A DNA stretch of 64,000 nucleotides from CAWGXZ01 sp963826695 (GTDB taxonomy: Bacteria > Pseudomonadota > Gammaproteobacteria > Burkholderiales > Burkholderiaceae_C): the NCBI GenBank assembly GCA_963826695.1, contig CAWGXZ010000006.1:62001-126000 (forward strand), written 5' to 3'. The notes under the pieces are model-generated. The model did no database searches and was not told where the DNA came from. It saw only the letters and a list, made by a program, of their open reading frames with translations. Shown piece by piece: positions 18,010-26,744 of this stretch. Numbering within the stretch: position 1 is the first letter of the stretch; every line of letters starts with the position of its first letter. The translations under genes and the position numbers were made by a program.

Positions 18010-18111
18010 ACGAAGCGCCCGGTCGCAACAGAATCGCCCGGCGCTTTGCCGCAAGGATTCACTCGCATCGGCCCGCACCGGGCCAGAACTGTTCAGCTCT
18101 GGGACTGCCTC

Positions 18112-19089
18112 ATGAAACTGCCTCACTCCGTGATTCGTAGCACGTCACTGCTTGCCTTGTGTGCCATGGCGACTGCCGGCGCATGGGCGCAGGCGTACCC
18201 CAGCCGGCCGATCACGCTCGTTGTGCCGTTCGGTGCCGGTGGCGTTGCCGACATGACGGCGCGAACCGTTGGACAGGCCATGTCGGTTTCGCTGAAGCAG
18301 GCGGTGGTGATCGAGAACAAGCCCAGCGCGGGCAACATCGTCGGCTCTGCAGCCGTCGCCAAGTCCGCACCCGACGGCTACACGTTGCTGCTCATCAGCA
18401 ACGGCAACGCGGTCAGCACAGGGCTCTTCAAGAAGCTGCCGTACGACGTCGTCAATGGCTTCGCACCCATCGCGACGCTCGGCTATTTCGACCTGGCGCT
18501 CTTCGTCAAGGCAGATTCGAAGTTCAAGAACGTGAAGGAGGTGCTTGCGCATGCAACCGCCAACCCCGGCAAGCTGACCATCGGCACGATCGCCGTCGGC
18601 AGCACGCAGAACCTGTCGGCCGAGATGTTCAAGTCGACGGCCAAGATCGATGCGTTGATCGTGCCGTACAACGGCACGCCGGCACTGCAGACGGCGCTGC
18701 TCGCCGGCCAGGTCGACGTGGGCTTCGAGGTGCTCGGCCCGATGATCGCGCAGCTCGGCCCGCAAGGGCTGCGGGCCCTGGCGGTGACCTCGGACAAGCG
18801 ATTCGCCGGACTCGCCGACGTGCCGACGGTCCAGGAGTCGGGTCTGCCCGGCTACAACGTGGCCTCGTGGAACGCGCTGGCGGCACCCGCCGGAACGCCA
18901 AAGGAGGTGATCGCGCGTTTGAATGCCGCTGCCAACGAAGCGCTGAAGTCGCCCGCCGTAAAGGATCGCCTGCAGAAGCTCGGCGTTCGCGCGCAGGGCA
19001 GCACGCCCGATCAAGCCGGCCAGTTGCTCGCCTCGGAAATCAAGCGCTGGGGCGACGTGATCAAGGCCGCGAAGATCGAGCCGCAATGA
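18112..19089 (+). CDS. Bug-family (TTT-type) periplasmic substrate-binding protein
   Basis: A 325-residue Bug/TctC-type receptor. An in-frame ATG exists at 18007, but the ATG at 18112 starts a proper Sec signal (MKLPHS, hydrophobic core, AWA-QAYP) and is preferred despite a weak ribosome site. Family blocks are SRPITLVVPFGAGG, VIENKPSAGN, APDGYT, KKLPYDV, IVPYNG and LADVPTVQESG. It overlaps the next gene by 4 bp (ATGA), so the two are probably translated together. The upstream operator motif places it in the gallate regulon. Confidence 0.93.
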   Translation: MKLPHSVIRSTSLLALCAMATAGAWAQAYPSRPITLVVPFGAGGVADMTARTVGQAMSVSLKQAVVIENKPSAGNIVGSAAVAKSAPDGYTLLLISNGNAVSTGLFKKLPYDVVNGFAPIATLGYFDLALFVKADSKFKNVKEVLAHATANPGKLTIGTIAVGSTQNLSAEMFKSTAKIDALIVPYNGTPALQTALLAGQVDVGFEVLGPMIAQLGPQGLRALAVTSDKRFAGLADVPTVQESGLPGYNVASWNALAAPAGTPKEVIARLNAAANEALKSPAVKDRLQKLGVRAQGSTPDQAGQLLASEIKRWGDVIKAAKIEPQ

Positions 19090-19817
19090 AGGCGGAGCAG
19101 GATGCCGCCACCCTTGCCGAACCCGCCGCGATGCCTTCGGTGCTGACCGGGATCTCGTCGATGGCCACGCGCTCGCTGCTGGCCGAGCTGGCCGTCTCGT
19201 GTCCACTGCCGGGCGTCGAGTTGCAGTTCGAGTCGACCGGCGGCGTCGATGCGGCGCGGCGCGTCATGGCGGGCGAGTCCTTCGACCTCGTCGTGCTCGC
19301 GGCCGATGCGATGGACCGACTTGCAGCGGCCGACCGGCTGGTTGCCGGCAGCCTGCAACCGCTCGTGCACTCGCCGGTGGCGATCGCCGTGCGTGCCGGC
19401 GCTGCCCGGCCCGACATCGGCTCGGCCGAGGCGCTGCGCGGCGCGGTGCTGCAGGCGCGGCGAATCGGCTATTCGACCGGGCCGAGCGGCGTTGCGCTGA
19501 TGGCGCTCTTCGATCGCTGGGGACTCGCCGCCGCGCTCGCTGGACGTCTGCTGCAGGCACCCGCAGGTGTTCCGGTGGGTGCTCTCATCGCCGACGGCTC
19601 GGTCGATCTCGGCTTTCAGCAGCTCAGCGAGTTGCTGAACCTGGAAGGCATCGAGGTGCTGGGGATGCTGCCATCCGGCCTCGAGATCGTCACCACCTTT
19701 TCCGGCGCGGTCGGCGCAGGCAGCACTCGGCAGCACGCAGCGCGGCAGGTGCTCGCCTTCATGGCATCCGAGGCAACTGCCGTCGCCAAACGCCGTCACG
19801 GCATGGTGCCGGCCTGA
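19086..19817 (+). CDS. ModA-like substrate-binding domain protein without a signal peptide
   Basis: A 243-residue protein resembling the molybdate-type periplasmic-binding fold: GVELQFESTGGVDAARRVM, SFDLVVLAADAMDRL, YSTGPSGVALM, DLGFQQLSELLN. It has no N-terminal hydrophobic segment and begins MKAEQDAATLAEP, so it should be cytoplasmic. It starts inside the stop codon of the Bug gene (ATGA overlap). No ABC permease or ATPase is near. Homologues are usually annotated only as substrate-binding domain proteins. A cytoplasmic sensor of a pathway compound is one possibility, not shown by sequence. Confidence 0.75.
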   Translation: MKAEQDAATLAEPAAMPSVLTGISSMATRSLLAELAVSCPLPGVELQFESTGGVDAARRVMAGESFDLVVLAADAMDRLAAADRLVAGSLQPLVHSPVAIAVRAGAARPDIGSAEALRGAVLQARRIGYSTGPSGVALMALFDRWGLAAALAGRLLQAPAGVPVGALIADGSVDLGFQQLSELLNLEGIEVLGMLPSGLEIVTTFSGAVGAGSTRQHAARQVLAFMASEATAVAKRRHGMVPA

Positions 19818-19894
19818 AGGGTGCCGCCCGCTGAACCAGCGTCTGCGCCGGTCGCCGCCGACACGACGTTCTCGTTCACGCATGCCGCGACGGC

Positions 19895-19905
19895 ATAGCA
19901 GCTAG
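19895..19905 (+). promoter_or_regulatory. Operator-like motif, gallate cluster copy 4
   Basis: The core ATAGCAGCTAG lies 126 bp before the ligJ start, in the 203-bp gap after the ModA-like gene. The second half seen in copies 1-3 is weaker here (CTGG at offset 24). Confidence 0.55.
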
Positions 19906-20020
19906 TGCCCGCTCCGGCTGGTCCAGACACCAGTCGGGTCGCAGAATTCGACGCGGCGAACGGCTCGGATGCCCGAGGCGGACGCCAAGGTTCACGTCAG
20001 ACAACCAAAGAAAGGCTCTC

Positions 20021-21046
20021 ATGATCATCGACGTGCACGGCCACTACACCACCGCACCGAGGCGCTCGGCGCCTGGCGCGATCTGCAGATCGCGAGTCTG
20101 TCGGACCCTTCGAAGGCACGCCCGGGCTGCCGACCTGAAGATCAGCGACGACGAACTGCGCGAGTCGATCGAGACCAACCAGTTGAAGAAGATGAAGGAG
20201 CGCGGCAGCGACCTGACCATCTTCAGCCCGCGCGCGAGCTTCATGGCGCACCACGTCGGCGGCTTCGAGACCTCGGCCGAGTGGGCCGCCATCTGCAACG
20301 AGCTGTGCCACCGGGTCAGCCAGCTGTTTCCCGACCACTTCATCGGCGCCGCGATGCTGCCGCAATCGCCCGGCGTCGATCCGCAGAGCTGCATTCCCGA
20401 ACTCGAGAAGTGCGTCAAGGAGTACGGCTTCGTCGGCATCAACCTGAATCCCGATCCGTCGGGCGGCCACTGGACCAGCCCGCCGCTGACCGACCGCCAC
20501 TGGTATCCGCTCTACGAGAAGATGGTCGAGCACGACATCCCGGCCATGATCCATGTCAGCACCAGTTGCAACGCGTGCTTCCACACGACCGGTGCCCACT
20601 ACCTCAACGCCGACACGACGGCGTTCATGCAGTGCCTGCAGGGCGACCTGTTCAAGGACTTCCCCACCTTGCGGTTCCTGATCCCGCACGGCGGCGGCGC
20701 CGTGCCGTACCACTGGGGCCGTTTTCGCGGCCTGGCGCAGGAGATGAAGAAGCCGCTGCTCGGCGAGCATCTGCTGAACAACATCTTCTTCGACACCTGC
20801 GTCTATCACCAGCCGGGCATCGACCTGCTGACCAAGGTCATCCCGGTCGACAACATCCTGTTCGCGAGCGAAATGATCGGCGCGGTGCGCGGCATCGACC
20901 CCGAGACCGGCCATCCCTTCGACGACACCAAGCGCTACATCGACGCCGCGGCGATCAGTCCCGAGCAGCGTTTCAAGATCTACGAAGGCAACCCGCGCCG
21001 GGTCTTTCCGCGGCTCGATGCCGCGCTGAAGGCCCGCGGGCGCTGA
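20021..21046 (+). CDS. ligJ: 4-oxalomesaconate hydratase (amidohydrolase type)
   Basis: A 341-residue amidohydrolase-2 family enzyme matching LigJ, which hydrates 4-oxalomesaconate to 4-carboxy-4-hydroxy-2-oxoadipate. It begins MIIDVHGHYTTAP with the metal HxH. Further blocks are TIFSPRASFMAHHVG, NLNPDPSGGHW, IPHGGGAVPYHWGRFRG, FDTCVYHQPGI and SEMIGAVRGIDP. Residues about 14-36 are out of frame. A missing base near 20060 and an extra one near 20125 restore each other, and the alternate frame reads ALGAWRDLQIASLSDPSK as expected for the family. First gene of the ligJ-ligK-dehydrogenase-ligI run. Confidence 0.92.
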   Translation: MIIDVHGHYTTAPRRSAPGAICRSRVCRTLRRHARAADLKISDDELRESIETNQLKKMKERGSDLTIFSPRASFMAHHVGGFETSAEWAAICNELCHRVSQLFPDHFIGAAMLPQSPGVDPQSCIPELEKCVKEYGFVGINLNPDPSGGHWTSPPLTDRHWYPLYEKMVEHDIPAMIHVSTSCNACFHTTGAHYLNADTTAFMQCLQGDLFKDFPTLRFLIPHGGGAVPYHWGRFRGLAQEMKKPLLGEHLLNNIFFDTCVYHQPGIDLLTKVIPVDNILFASEMIGAVRGIDPETGHPFDDTKRYIDAAAISPEQRFKIYEGNPRRVFPRLDAALKARGR

Positions 21047-21075
21047 GCGCATCACACCGACAGGAGACCCAGACC

Positions 21076-21758
21076 ATGTACGAAATCGGAGTCGTTTATC
21101 GCAACATCAGCCGTGCCGACCGCGCGAGCGCCGACCGCCTCGCGGCCTTCGGCTCGGCCACGGTGCACGAGGCGATGGGCCGCGTCGGCCTGATGAAGCC
21201 CACCATGCGGCCGATCTACGCCGGTGCGCAGGTTTCGGGCACGGCGGTCACCGTGCTGCTCCATCCGGGCGACAACTGGATGATGCATGTCGTTGCCGAA
21301 CAGATTCAGCCGGGTGACATCGTCGTGGCGGCGATCACCGCCGAATGCAGCGACGGCTACTTCGGCGACCTGCTGGCGACCAGCTTCCAGGCCCGCGGCG
21401 CCCGCGCGCTGGTCATCGACGCGGGGTGCGCGACGTCAAGACGCTGACGGCGATGAACTTCCCGGTGTGGAGCAAGGCGATCTCGTCGAAAGGCACGATC
21501 AAGGCCACGCTCGGCTCGGTCAACATCCCCGTCGTCTGTGCCGGCATGCTGGTGCAGCCTGGCGACGTGATCGTTGCCGACGACGATGGCGTGGTCTGCG
21601 TGCCGGCTGCGCGGGCGATCGCCACGGCTGCCGCCGCCGCAGCTCGCGAGGCCAACGAAGGCGACAAGCGCGACCGGCTCGCATCGGGCGTCCTCGGCCT
21701 CGACATGTACAAGATGCGCGAGCCGCTCGCCGCGGCTGGCCTGCGCTACGTGGACTGA
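21076..21758 (+). CDS. ligK: 4-carboxy-4-hydroxy-2-oxoadipate aldolase (RraA-fold), one frameshift
   Basis: A class II, RraA-like aldolase of about 227 residues that splits 4-carboxy-4-hydroxy-2-oxoadipate to pyruvate and oxaloacetate, and may also decarboxylate oxaloacetate. The ATG at 21076 follows CAGGAGA. Signatures are SATVHEAMGRVG, GTAVTVLLHPGDNWM, the GDLLATSFQARG loop, DAGVRDV, and VIVADDDGVVCVP. A one-base deletion in a G run near 21425 splits the frame exactly within DAG(V)RD. It sits 29 bp after ligJ and 2 bp before the next gene. Confidence 0.92.
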
Positions 21759-21760
21759 GC

Positions 21761-22696
21761 ATGGCCGCCACTGCATCCCCGATCGAACGCATCGCGCTGA
21801 TCGGCTACGGCGAGGTCGGCCGCATCGTCGCCGAGGACTTGCGCGCCCAGGGGCTTGCGGTCGACGCGCACGACCTCAAGCTGGCCCGCGCCGAGAGCCG
21901 CGACGAACTGCGCGCCCATGGCAAGGCGCATGGCGTGAGGTTGCACGAGAAGCCCGCCGACGCCGTCGCCTATGCCGATCTCGTCATCAGCGCCGTCACC
22001 GCCAGCCAGGCCGTCAGCGTGGCCGAAGCCTGCGCGGCGCACTTGCGCAACGGCAGCGTCTTCGTCGATTTCAATTCCGCGTCACCCGGCGCCAAGGTAC
22101 AGGCGGCAGCGGCCGTGCATGCCGCGCGCGGCCGCTATGTCGAAGGCGCGGTGATGACCAGCGTGCCGCCGTACCGCAGCCGCGTGCCGCTGCTCATCGG
22201 CGGGCCGCACGCCGCCGACCTGCTGGAGGCGCTGAAGGCGCTTGGCTTTGCACCGCGGATTGCAAGCGAGCGCCTGGGCGTCGCCTCGGCGACCAAGATG
22301 TGCCGCAGCGTGATGATCAAGGGCCTTGAAGCGATGGTCATCGAGAGCTTCACTGCGGCGCGGTTCTACGGCGTCGAGGACGCCGTCGTCGCTTCGCTGG
22401 TCGAGACCTTTCCGGGCATCGACTGGGAGCGCCAGGGCAGCTACTTCTTCCAGCGCGTCATCGAGCACGGCCGCCGGCGCTCCGAGGAAGTCCGCGAGGT
22501 CGCCCGCACCGTCGCCGAGGCGGGTCTCGAGCCCTGGAGCGCGTCGGGCACGGCCGAGCGCCAGGCCTGGGTCGCCGACCTGGCCGATGCCGGCCTGTTC
22601 GGCCACCGCGGCGAGCCGGACTTCGCGCGCAGCGCCGACTGGCGCATCGAGGCCGATCGAATCCTCGCCCATGTGACCCCGGAGAACACGCGATGA
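21761..22696 (+). CDS. NAD(P)-binding dehydrogenase with C-terminal DUF1932
   Basis: A 311-residue protein in the 6-phosphogluconate / 3-hydroxyisobutyrate dehydrogenase style. The N-terminal Rossmann fold starts IALIGYGEVGRIVAEDL. A VFVDFNSASPG block and VEGAVMTSVPPY resemble the substrate region of that superfamily. SATKMCRSVMIKGLEA is the catalytic-Lys helix, followed by a DUF1932 C-terminal domain. It lies between ligK and ligI, overlapping ligI by 4 bp, so it surely belongs to this pathway. Its reaction is not established. No LigC or LigU homologue is seen in the window. Confidence 0.85.
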   Translation: MAATASPIERIALIGYGEVGRIVAEDLRAQGLAVDAHDLKLARAESRDELRAHGKAHGVRLHEKPADAVAYADLVISAVTASQAVSVAEACAAHLRNGSVFVDFNSASPGAKVQAAAAVHAARGRYVEGAVMTSVPPYRSRVPLLIGGPHAADLLEALKALGFAPRIASERLGVASATKMCRSVMIKGLEAMVIESFTAARFYGVEDAVVASLVETFPGIDWERQGSYFFQRVIEHGRRRSEEVREVARTVAEAGLEPWSASGTAERQAWVADLADAGLFGHRGEPDFARSADWRIEADRILAHVTPENTR

Positions 22697-23608
22697 GACC
22701 TTCGAAAAGACACCCGGCTGGCTCGACTGGACCGCCGGGCCGAGCCGGCCGCGGCTGCAGGTGCCGGCAGGCGCTGTCGACGCGCACTGCCATGTCTTCG
22801 GACCGGGCGACCGCTTCCCGTTCGCACCCGAGCGCAAGTACACGCCGTGCGATGCCAGTCGCGAGCAGCTCTTCGCCCTGCGCGACCACCTCGGCTTCGC
22901 CCGCAACGTGATCGTGCAGGCAACGTGTCACGGTGCCGACAACAGCGCCTTGCTCGACGCGCTGGCCCACTCGGAAGGCCGGGCCCGGGGCATCGCGACC
23001 GTGCGCCGCGACGTGAGCGACGCCGAACTCGAGCGCATGCACGCGCTCGGCGTGCGCGGCGTGCGCTTCAACTTCGTGCGCCGCCTGGTCGACTTCACGC
23101 CGAAGGACGAGTTGCTCGAGATCGCCAGCCGCATCGCTCCGCTCGGCTGGCACATCGTCGTCTACTTTGAAGCCGCCGATCTCGGTGAGCTGTGGGACTT
23201 CTTCACCGCGCTGCCGACGCCGGTCGTCGTCGACCACATGGGTCGCCCGGATGTCACCCGGCCGGTCGATGGCCCCGAGTTCAGCCGTTTCATGCGCCTG
23301 ATGCGCGAGCACCCCAATGTCTGGTCGAAGGTCAGCTGCCCCGAACGGCTGAGCGTGGCCGGCCCGCCGGCTTTGAACGGCGAGCGGCTGCGTATCGGGA
23401 CGTGGTGCCCTTCGCGCGCCGGCTGGTCGAGACCTTTCCCGACCGGGTGCTCTGGGGCACCGACTGGCCGCATCCGAACCTCAAGGACCACATGCCCGAC
23501 GACGGCCTGCTGGTCGATTTCATCGCCGACGTCGCGACAACGCCGGCGCTGCGCCAGCGCCTGCTCGTCGACAACCCGATGCGGCTTTACTGGCCCGAAG
23601 AGGCCTGA
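22693..23608 (+). CDS. ligI: 2-pyrone-4,6-dicarboxylate hydrolase, two frameshifts
   Basis: An amidohydrolase of about 305 residues that opens 2-pyrone-4,6-dicarboxylate (PDC) to 4-oxalomesaconate. Signatures are VDAHCHVFGP, ERKYTPCDAS, VIVQATCHGADNSALL, GVRGVRFNFV, VVVDHMGRPD and VLWGTDWPHPN. The start overlaps the previous stop (ATGA at 22693). A lost A near 22705 and a lost base near 23390 break the frame; restoring them gives the normal family length. PDC forms from the gallate ring-opening product by cyclization, so this enzyme complements gallate dioxygenase. Confidence 0.9.
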
Positions 23609-23639
23609 GCGTCACCCTTCCATTCTCCGGAGACCTTCG

Positions 23640-24617
23640 ATGACCAACTTTCACCGCCGCCAGGCGCTTGCCGGCCTGCTCGGCCTGTCCGCCCTCGGCC
23701 CTGCCTGGGGCCAGGCTCCGGCCTATCCGACGAAGGTCGTGCGCATCCTCGTCGGCTACAGCCCGGGCGGCGCGGTCGACATCATCGCGCGCGCCGTCGG
23801 CCAGCAGATGGCCAGCGGCCTCGGCCAGCCGGTGATCATCGAGAACAAGCCCGGCGGCGGCACCAACATCGCCGTCAAGACGTTGATCGACAGCCCGGCC
23901 GACGGCTATACGCTGATGCTCGCGGCAAATGCACTGGCCGCCAATGTGTCGCTGTACAAGCCGGCGCCATTCGACCTCAACCGGGACATCACTCCGATTG
24001 CGCAGATCGGCCGCGTGCCGGTCGTGCTGGCGGCCAATGCGCAGTCGGGCGTCGCTTCGGTCCAGGACCTGATTACCAAGCTGAAGGCCGCGCCCGGCTC
24101 GCTGAACTACGGCACGCCGGGCAACGGCTCGACGCCGCACCTCGCGATCGAGCTGTTCGCGCACGCCGCCGGCGTGCAGTTCACGCACGTGCCCTACAAG
24201 GGCGGCTCGCCGGCGATGAACGACGTCATCGCCGGCCATATCCAGTTGGTGGCGGTGAACGCGCTCGAAGTGCAGCCACACATCAAGTCGGGCAAGCTGA
24301 AGGTGCTCGCGGCGCTGAGCGCCAAGCGTTCGCCGATCTTCCCCGATGCGCCGACGATCGCCGAATCCGGCTTTCCGGGCTTCGAGGCCTCGGTCTGGTA
24401 CGGCCTCGTCGGCCCGGCCAAGCTGCCGCCAGCGGTGGCAAGCCGTCTGCACCAGGAGGTGCAGCGCGCCCTGGCGGCGCCGGACGTGCGCGAGCGCCTG
24501 GCGGCGGCCGGTGGCGAGGTCACGCCGGGTCCGACGTCCTTGCTTACCAGCCTGCTGACGAGCGAGACGCAGCGTTACGAGAAGCTGATCCGCACCGCCA
24601 ACATTCAGCCGGATTGA
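23640..24617 (+). CDS. Bug-family (TTT-type) periplasmic substrate-binding protein
   Basis: A 325-residue Bug receptor, 31 bp after ligI, with CCGGAGACC before its ATG. The twin-Arg-like start (HRRQALAGLLGL) and cleavage near AWG-QAPAYP suggest export, possibly via Tat. Family blocks are VVRILVGYSPGGAVD, IIENKPGGGTN, ADGYTLML, NYGTPGNGSTPHL, VPYKGGSPAM and FPDAPTIAESG. Probably co-transcribed with the lig genes. Confidence 0.93.
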   Translation: MTNFHRRQALAGLLGLSALGPAWGQAPAYPTKVVRILVGYSPGGAVDIIARAVGQQMASGLGQPVIIENKPGGGTNIAVKTLIDSPADGYTLMLAANALAANVSLYKPAPFDLNRDITPIAQIGRVPVVLAANAQSGVASVQDLITKLKAAPGSLNYGTPGNGSTPHLAIELFAHAAGVQFTHVPYKGGSPAMNDVIAGHIQLVAVNALEVQPHIKSGKLKVLAALSAKRSPIFPDAPTIAESGFPGFEASVWYGLVGPAKLPPAVASRLHQEVQRALAAPDVRERLAAAGGEVTPGPTSLLTSLLTSETQRYEKLIRTANIQPD

Positions 24618-24627
24618 TCGGCCCGCC

Positions 24628-25470
24628 ATGTTCACGATCCAACATGGCCGTTTGGCGGCAACCTGTCTGGCGGTCGGCCTTTTGCTCGGCTGCGCCGGGC
24701 CGCGGCACGCCGAGCCCGACGCGTCCCGCGCAGTTGCGGCATCACCCGGTGCGGGGGTACGCGACGTCCTCGCGCCGACCGGCCGCTTGCGCATCGCCGT
24801 CTATCCCGGCAGCCCGACGTCGATGGTGAAAGCCGGCGGTAGCGACGACGTTCGCGGGGTCACCGTCGAGATCGGCCGCGAGCTGGCCCGCCGTCTCGGC
24901 GTGCCAGCCGATCTCGTGGTGCTCGAACGCGTCGCGCTGGTCGTCGACGCCCTGCGCAACGGACAGGCCGACATGACGATCACCAACGCCACTGCGGCGC
25001 GTGCGGCACTGGTCGACTTCACCGAGCCGCTGGTCGGCCTCGAACTCGGCTACCTGGTGCTGCCCGGCTCGACGGTGACCGCGATCGATCAGATCGACCT
25101 GCCGGGCGTGCGCGTCGGCGTCAGCCAGGGCAGCAGTTCGCAGGCCGCCCTCGGCGCCGTGTTCCGGCAGGCGTCGCTGGTGCCGGCCGAGTCGCTGACG
25201 GCCGCGGGCGCGATGCTCAAGGAGCGCCGCATCGACGCCTTTGCGACCAACAAGGGCATCTTGTACGAGATGGCCGACGCGCTGCCCGGCGCGCGCGTGC
25301 TCGACGGGCGCTGGGGTGTCGAGTCGCTGGCGCTGGCCGTGCCGAAGGGCCGCAGCACTGCAGCCGGCTTCCTCAAGGACTTCGTTGCCGACGCTCGCGA
25401 CCAAGGCCTGGTGCGCCAGGCGGCCGAGCGCGCCGGCCTGCGCGGCACCACCGAACCCCAGCGGCGTTGA
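24628..25470 (+). CDS. Family 3 (amino-acid type) solute-binding lipoprotein
   Basis: A 280-residue extracellular solute-binding protein family 3 member. It has a lipobox LLLGC with Cys at residue 22. Typical blocks are GRLRIAVYPGSPTSM, GVTVEIGRELARRLG, DALRNGQADMTITNATA and PGVRVGVSQGSSSQ, and LKERRIDAFATNKGI follows. These proteins usually serve polar amino-acid ABC importers, but no permease or ATPase is present. It lies 10 bp after one Bug gene and 34 bp before another, so it looks recruited into the catabolic operon as a stand-alone receptor. Confidence 0.88.
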   Translation: MFTIQHGRLAATCLAVGLLLGCAGPRHAEPDASRAVAASPGAGVRDVLAPTGRLRIAVYPGSPTSMVKAGGSDDVRGVTVEIGRELARRLGVPADLVVLERVALVVDALRNGQADMTITNATAARAALVDFTEPLVGLELGYLVLPGSTVTAIDQIDLPGVRVGVSQGSSSQAALGAVFRQASLVPAESLTAAGAMLKERRIDAFATNKGILYEMADALPGARVLDGRWGVESLALAVPKGRSTAAGFLKDFVADARDQGLVRQAAERAGLRGTTEPQRR

Positions 25471-25504
25471 CGCGCCGCCTTTCCCATCGTTACGAGACAG
25501 CCGC

Positions 25505-26485
25505 ATGAATTCGCCTCTCCCCCTCACCACCCGCCGGTCCCTGTTGATGGCCGGTGTCGGCCTCGCTGCCTCGCCGCTGGCCTTTGCGCAGGCGAGCCGG
25601 CCGATGCGGCTGGTGGTGCCTTTCACGCCCGGTGGCAGTACCGACATCGTCGCTCGTGTGCTCGCGCCCAAGCTCGGCACAGCACTCGGCGTGAACGTCG
25701 TCGTCGAGAACAAGCCCGGTGCGGGCGGCTCGCTCGGCGCGGCCGAGGTCGCCAAATCGGAGCCCGACGGCAACACGCTGCTGATGGGCCATATCGGCAC
25801 GCTGGCGGTGAATCCGTCGATGTACCCGAAGCTGACGTACGACCCGCTGAAAAGTTTCGTGCCCGTGGCCTATGCAGCGCGTGTGCCCAACGTGCTGGTG
25901 GTCACTGCCACGTCGCCGATCAGGTCGTTCAAGGAACTGCTGCAGGCGGCGCGCGACAAGCCGGGTCGGCTGACCTACTCGTCGGGCGGCAACGGCAGCG
26001 CGGCGCACATCACCTTCGAGTACCTCAAGCTGAAGACCGGCGTCTTCATGCTGCACATCCCCTATCGCGGCACCGCGCCTTCGATCACCGACGTCATCGC
26101 CGGTCAGGTGGACTGCACCTTCACCGGCTCGACGGCCGTCATGACCCACGTGAAGAGCGGCCGGCTGCGCGCGCTCGCCGTGTCGAGCCCGCAGCGCCTG
26201 CCCGGCCTGCCCGACGTGCCGACCGTGGCAGAAAGCGGCTACCCGGGCTTCGAGGCTGACCAGTGGTACGGCATCGTGGCCCCGGCCGGAACGCCGCCCG
26301 CGGTCGTCCAGCGTCTCAACGCCGAGATCAACAAGGCGCTGGCGCTGCCCGATGTGGTCGCCCAGTTGTCCAACGAGGGCGCAACGCCGATGCCTTCGAC
26401 GCCGCAGGCCTTCGGCGACCTCATCCGCCGCGAGATCCCGCGCTGGGCGCAGGTGGTCAAGGCGGGGAACATCAAGGCGGATTGA
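25505..26485 (+). CDS. Bug-family (TTT-type) periplasmic substrate-binding protein
   Basis: A 326-residue Bug receptor with a Tat-like start (TTRRSLLMAGVGLAAS) and cleavage near AFA-QASRP. Family blocks are MRLVVPFTPGGSTD, VVENKPGAGGSLG, EPDGNTLLMGH, KLTYDPLKSF, IPYRGTAPS and LPDVPTVAESG. It is the last receptor of the gallate cluster before the porin. Ligand unknown. Confidence 0.93.
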   Translation: MNSPLPLTTRRSLLMAGVGLAASPLAFAQASRPMRLVVPFTPGGSTDIVARVLAPKLGTALGVNVVVENKPGAGGSLGAAEVAKSEPDGNTLLMGHIGTLAVNPSMYPKLTYDPLKSFVPVAYAARVPNVLVVTATSPIRSFKELLQAARDKPGRLTYSSGGNGSAAHITFEYLKLKTGVFMLHIPYRGTAPSITDVIAGQVDCTFTGSTAVMTHVKSGRLRALAVSSPQRLPGLPDVPTVAESGYPGFEADQWYGIVAPAGTPPAVVQRLNAEINKALALPDVVAQLSNEGATPMPSTPQAFGDLIRREIPRWAQVVKAGNIKAD

Positions 26486-26744
26486 GGGCGATGAAGACGC
26501 GCTTTCACGCTTCGGCGGCGGTCGACGCCACACGTGGCCGCAGGTGGATCCGCCGGAAAGCGGCTCTTTCGATGCATCGACCCGCCGAACCGCCGGCGAC
26601 ACGCACCGTCGCCGAAATCGCGACGCCCGACGAGGAGCTGCGCTTGCGCGCCCGTTCCTAGCCAGACCGATCCGCAACCGATTCGCAATCGCCCCCGAGG
26701 CACGGGGCGAGCCGCCGCATGACTTCAACCCAGGAGACAACCCG

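Noticed and set aside
20060..20130. A divergent N-terminal segment in LigJ (residues 14-36)
   Set aside because: The expected family sequence is present in the alternate frame between two compensating indels, so the difference is a local double frameshift and not a novel domain.
26491..26661. Possible small gene of 57 codons before the porin
   Set aside because: No ribosome site of note, no recognisable sequence, Arg/Ala-rich composition typical of chance frames.
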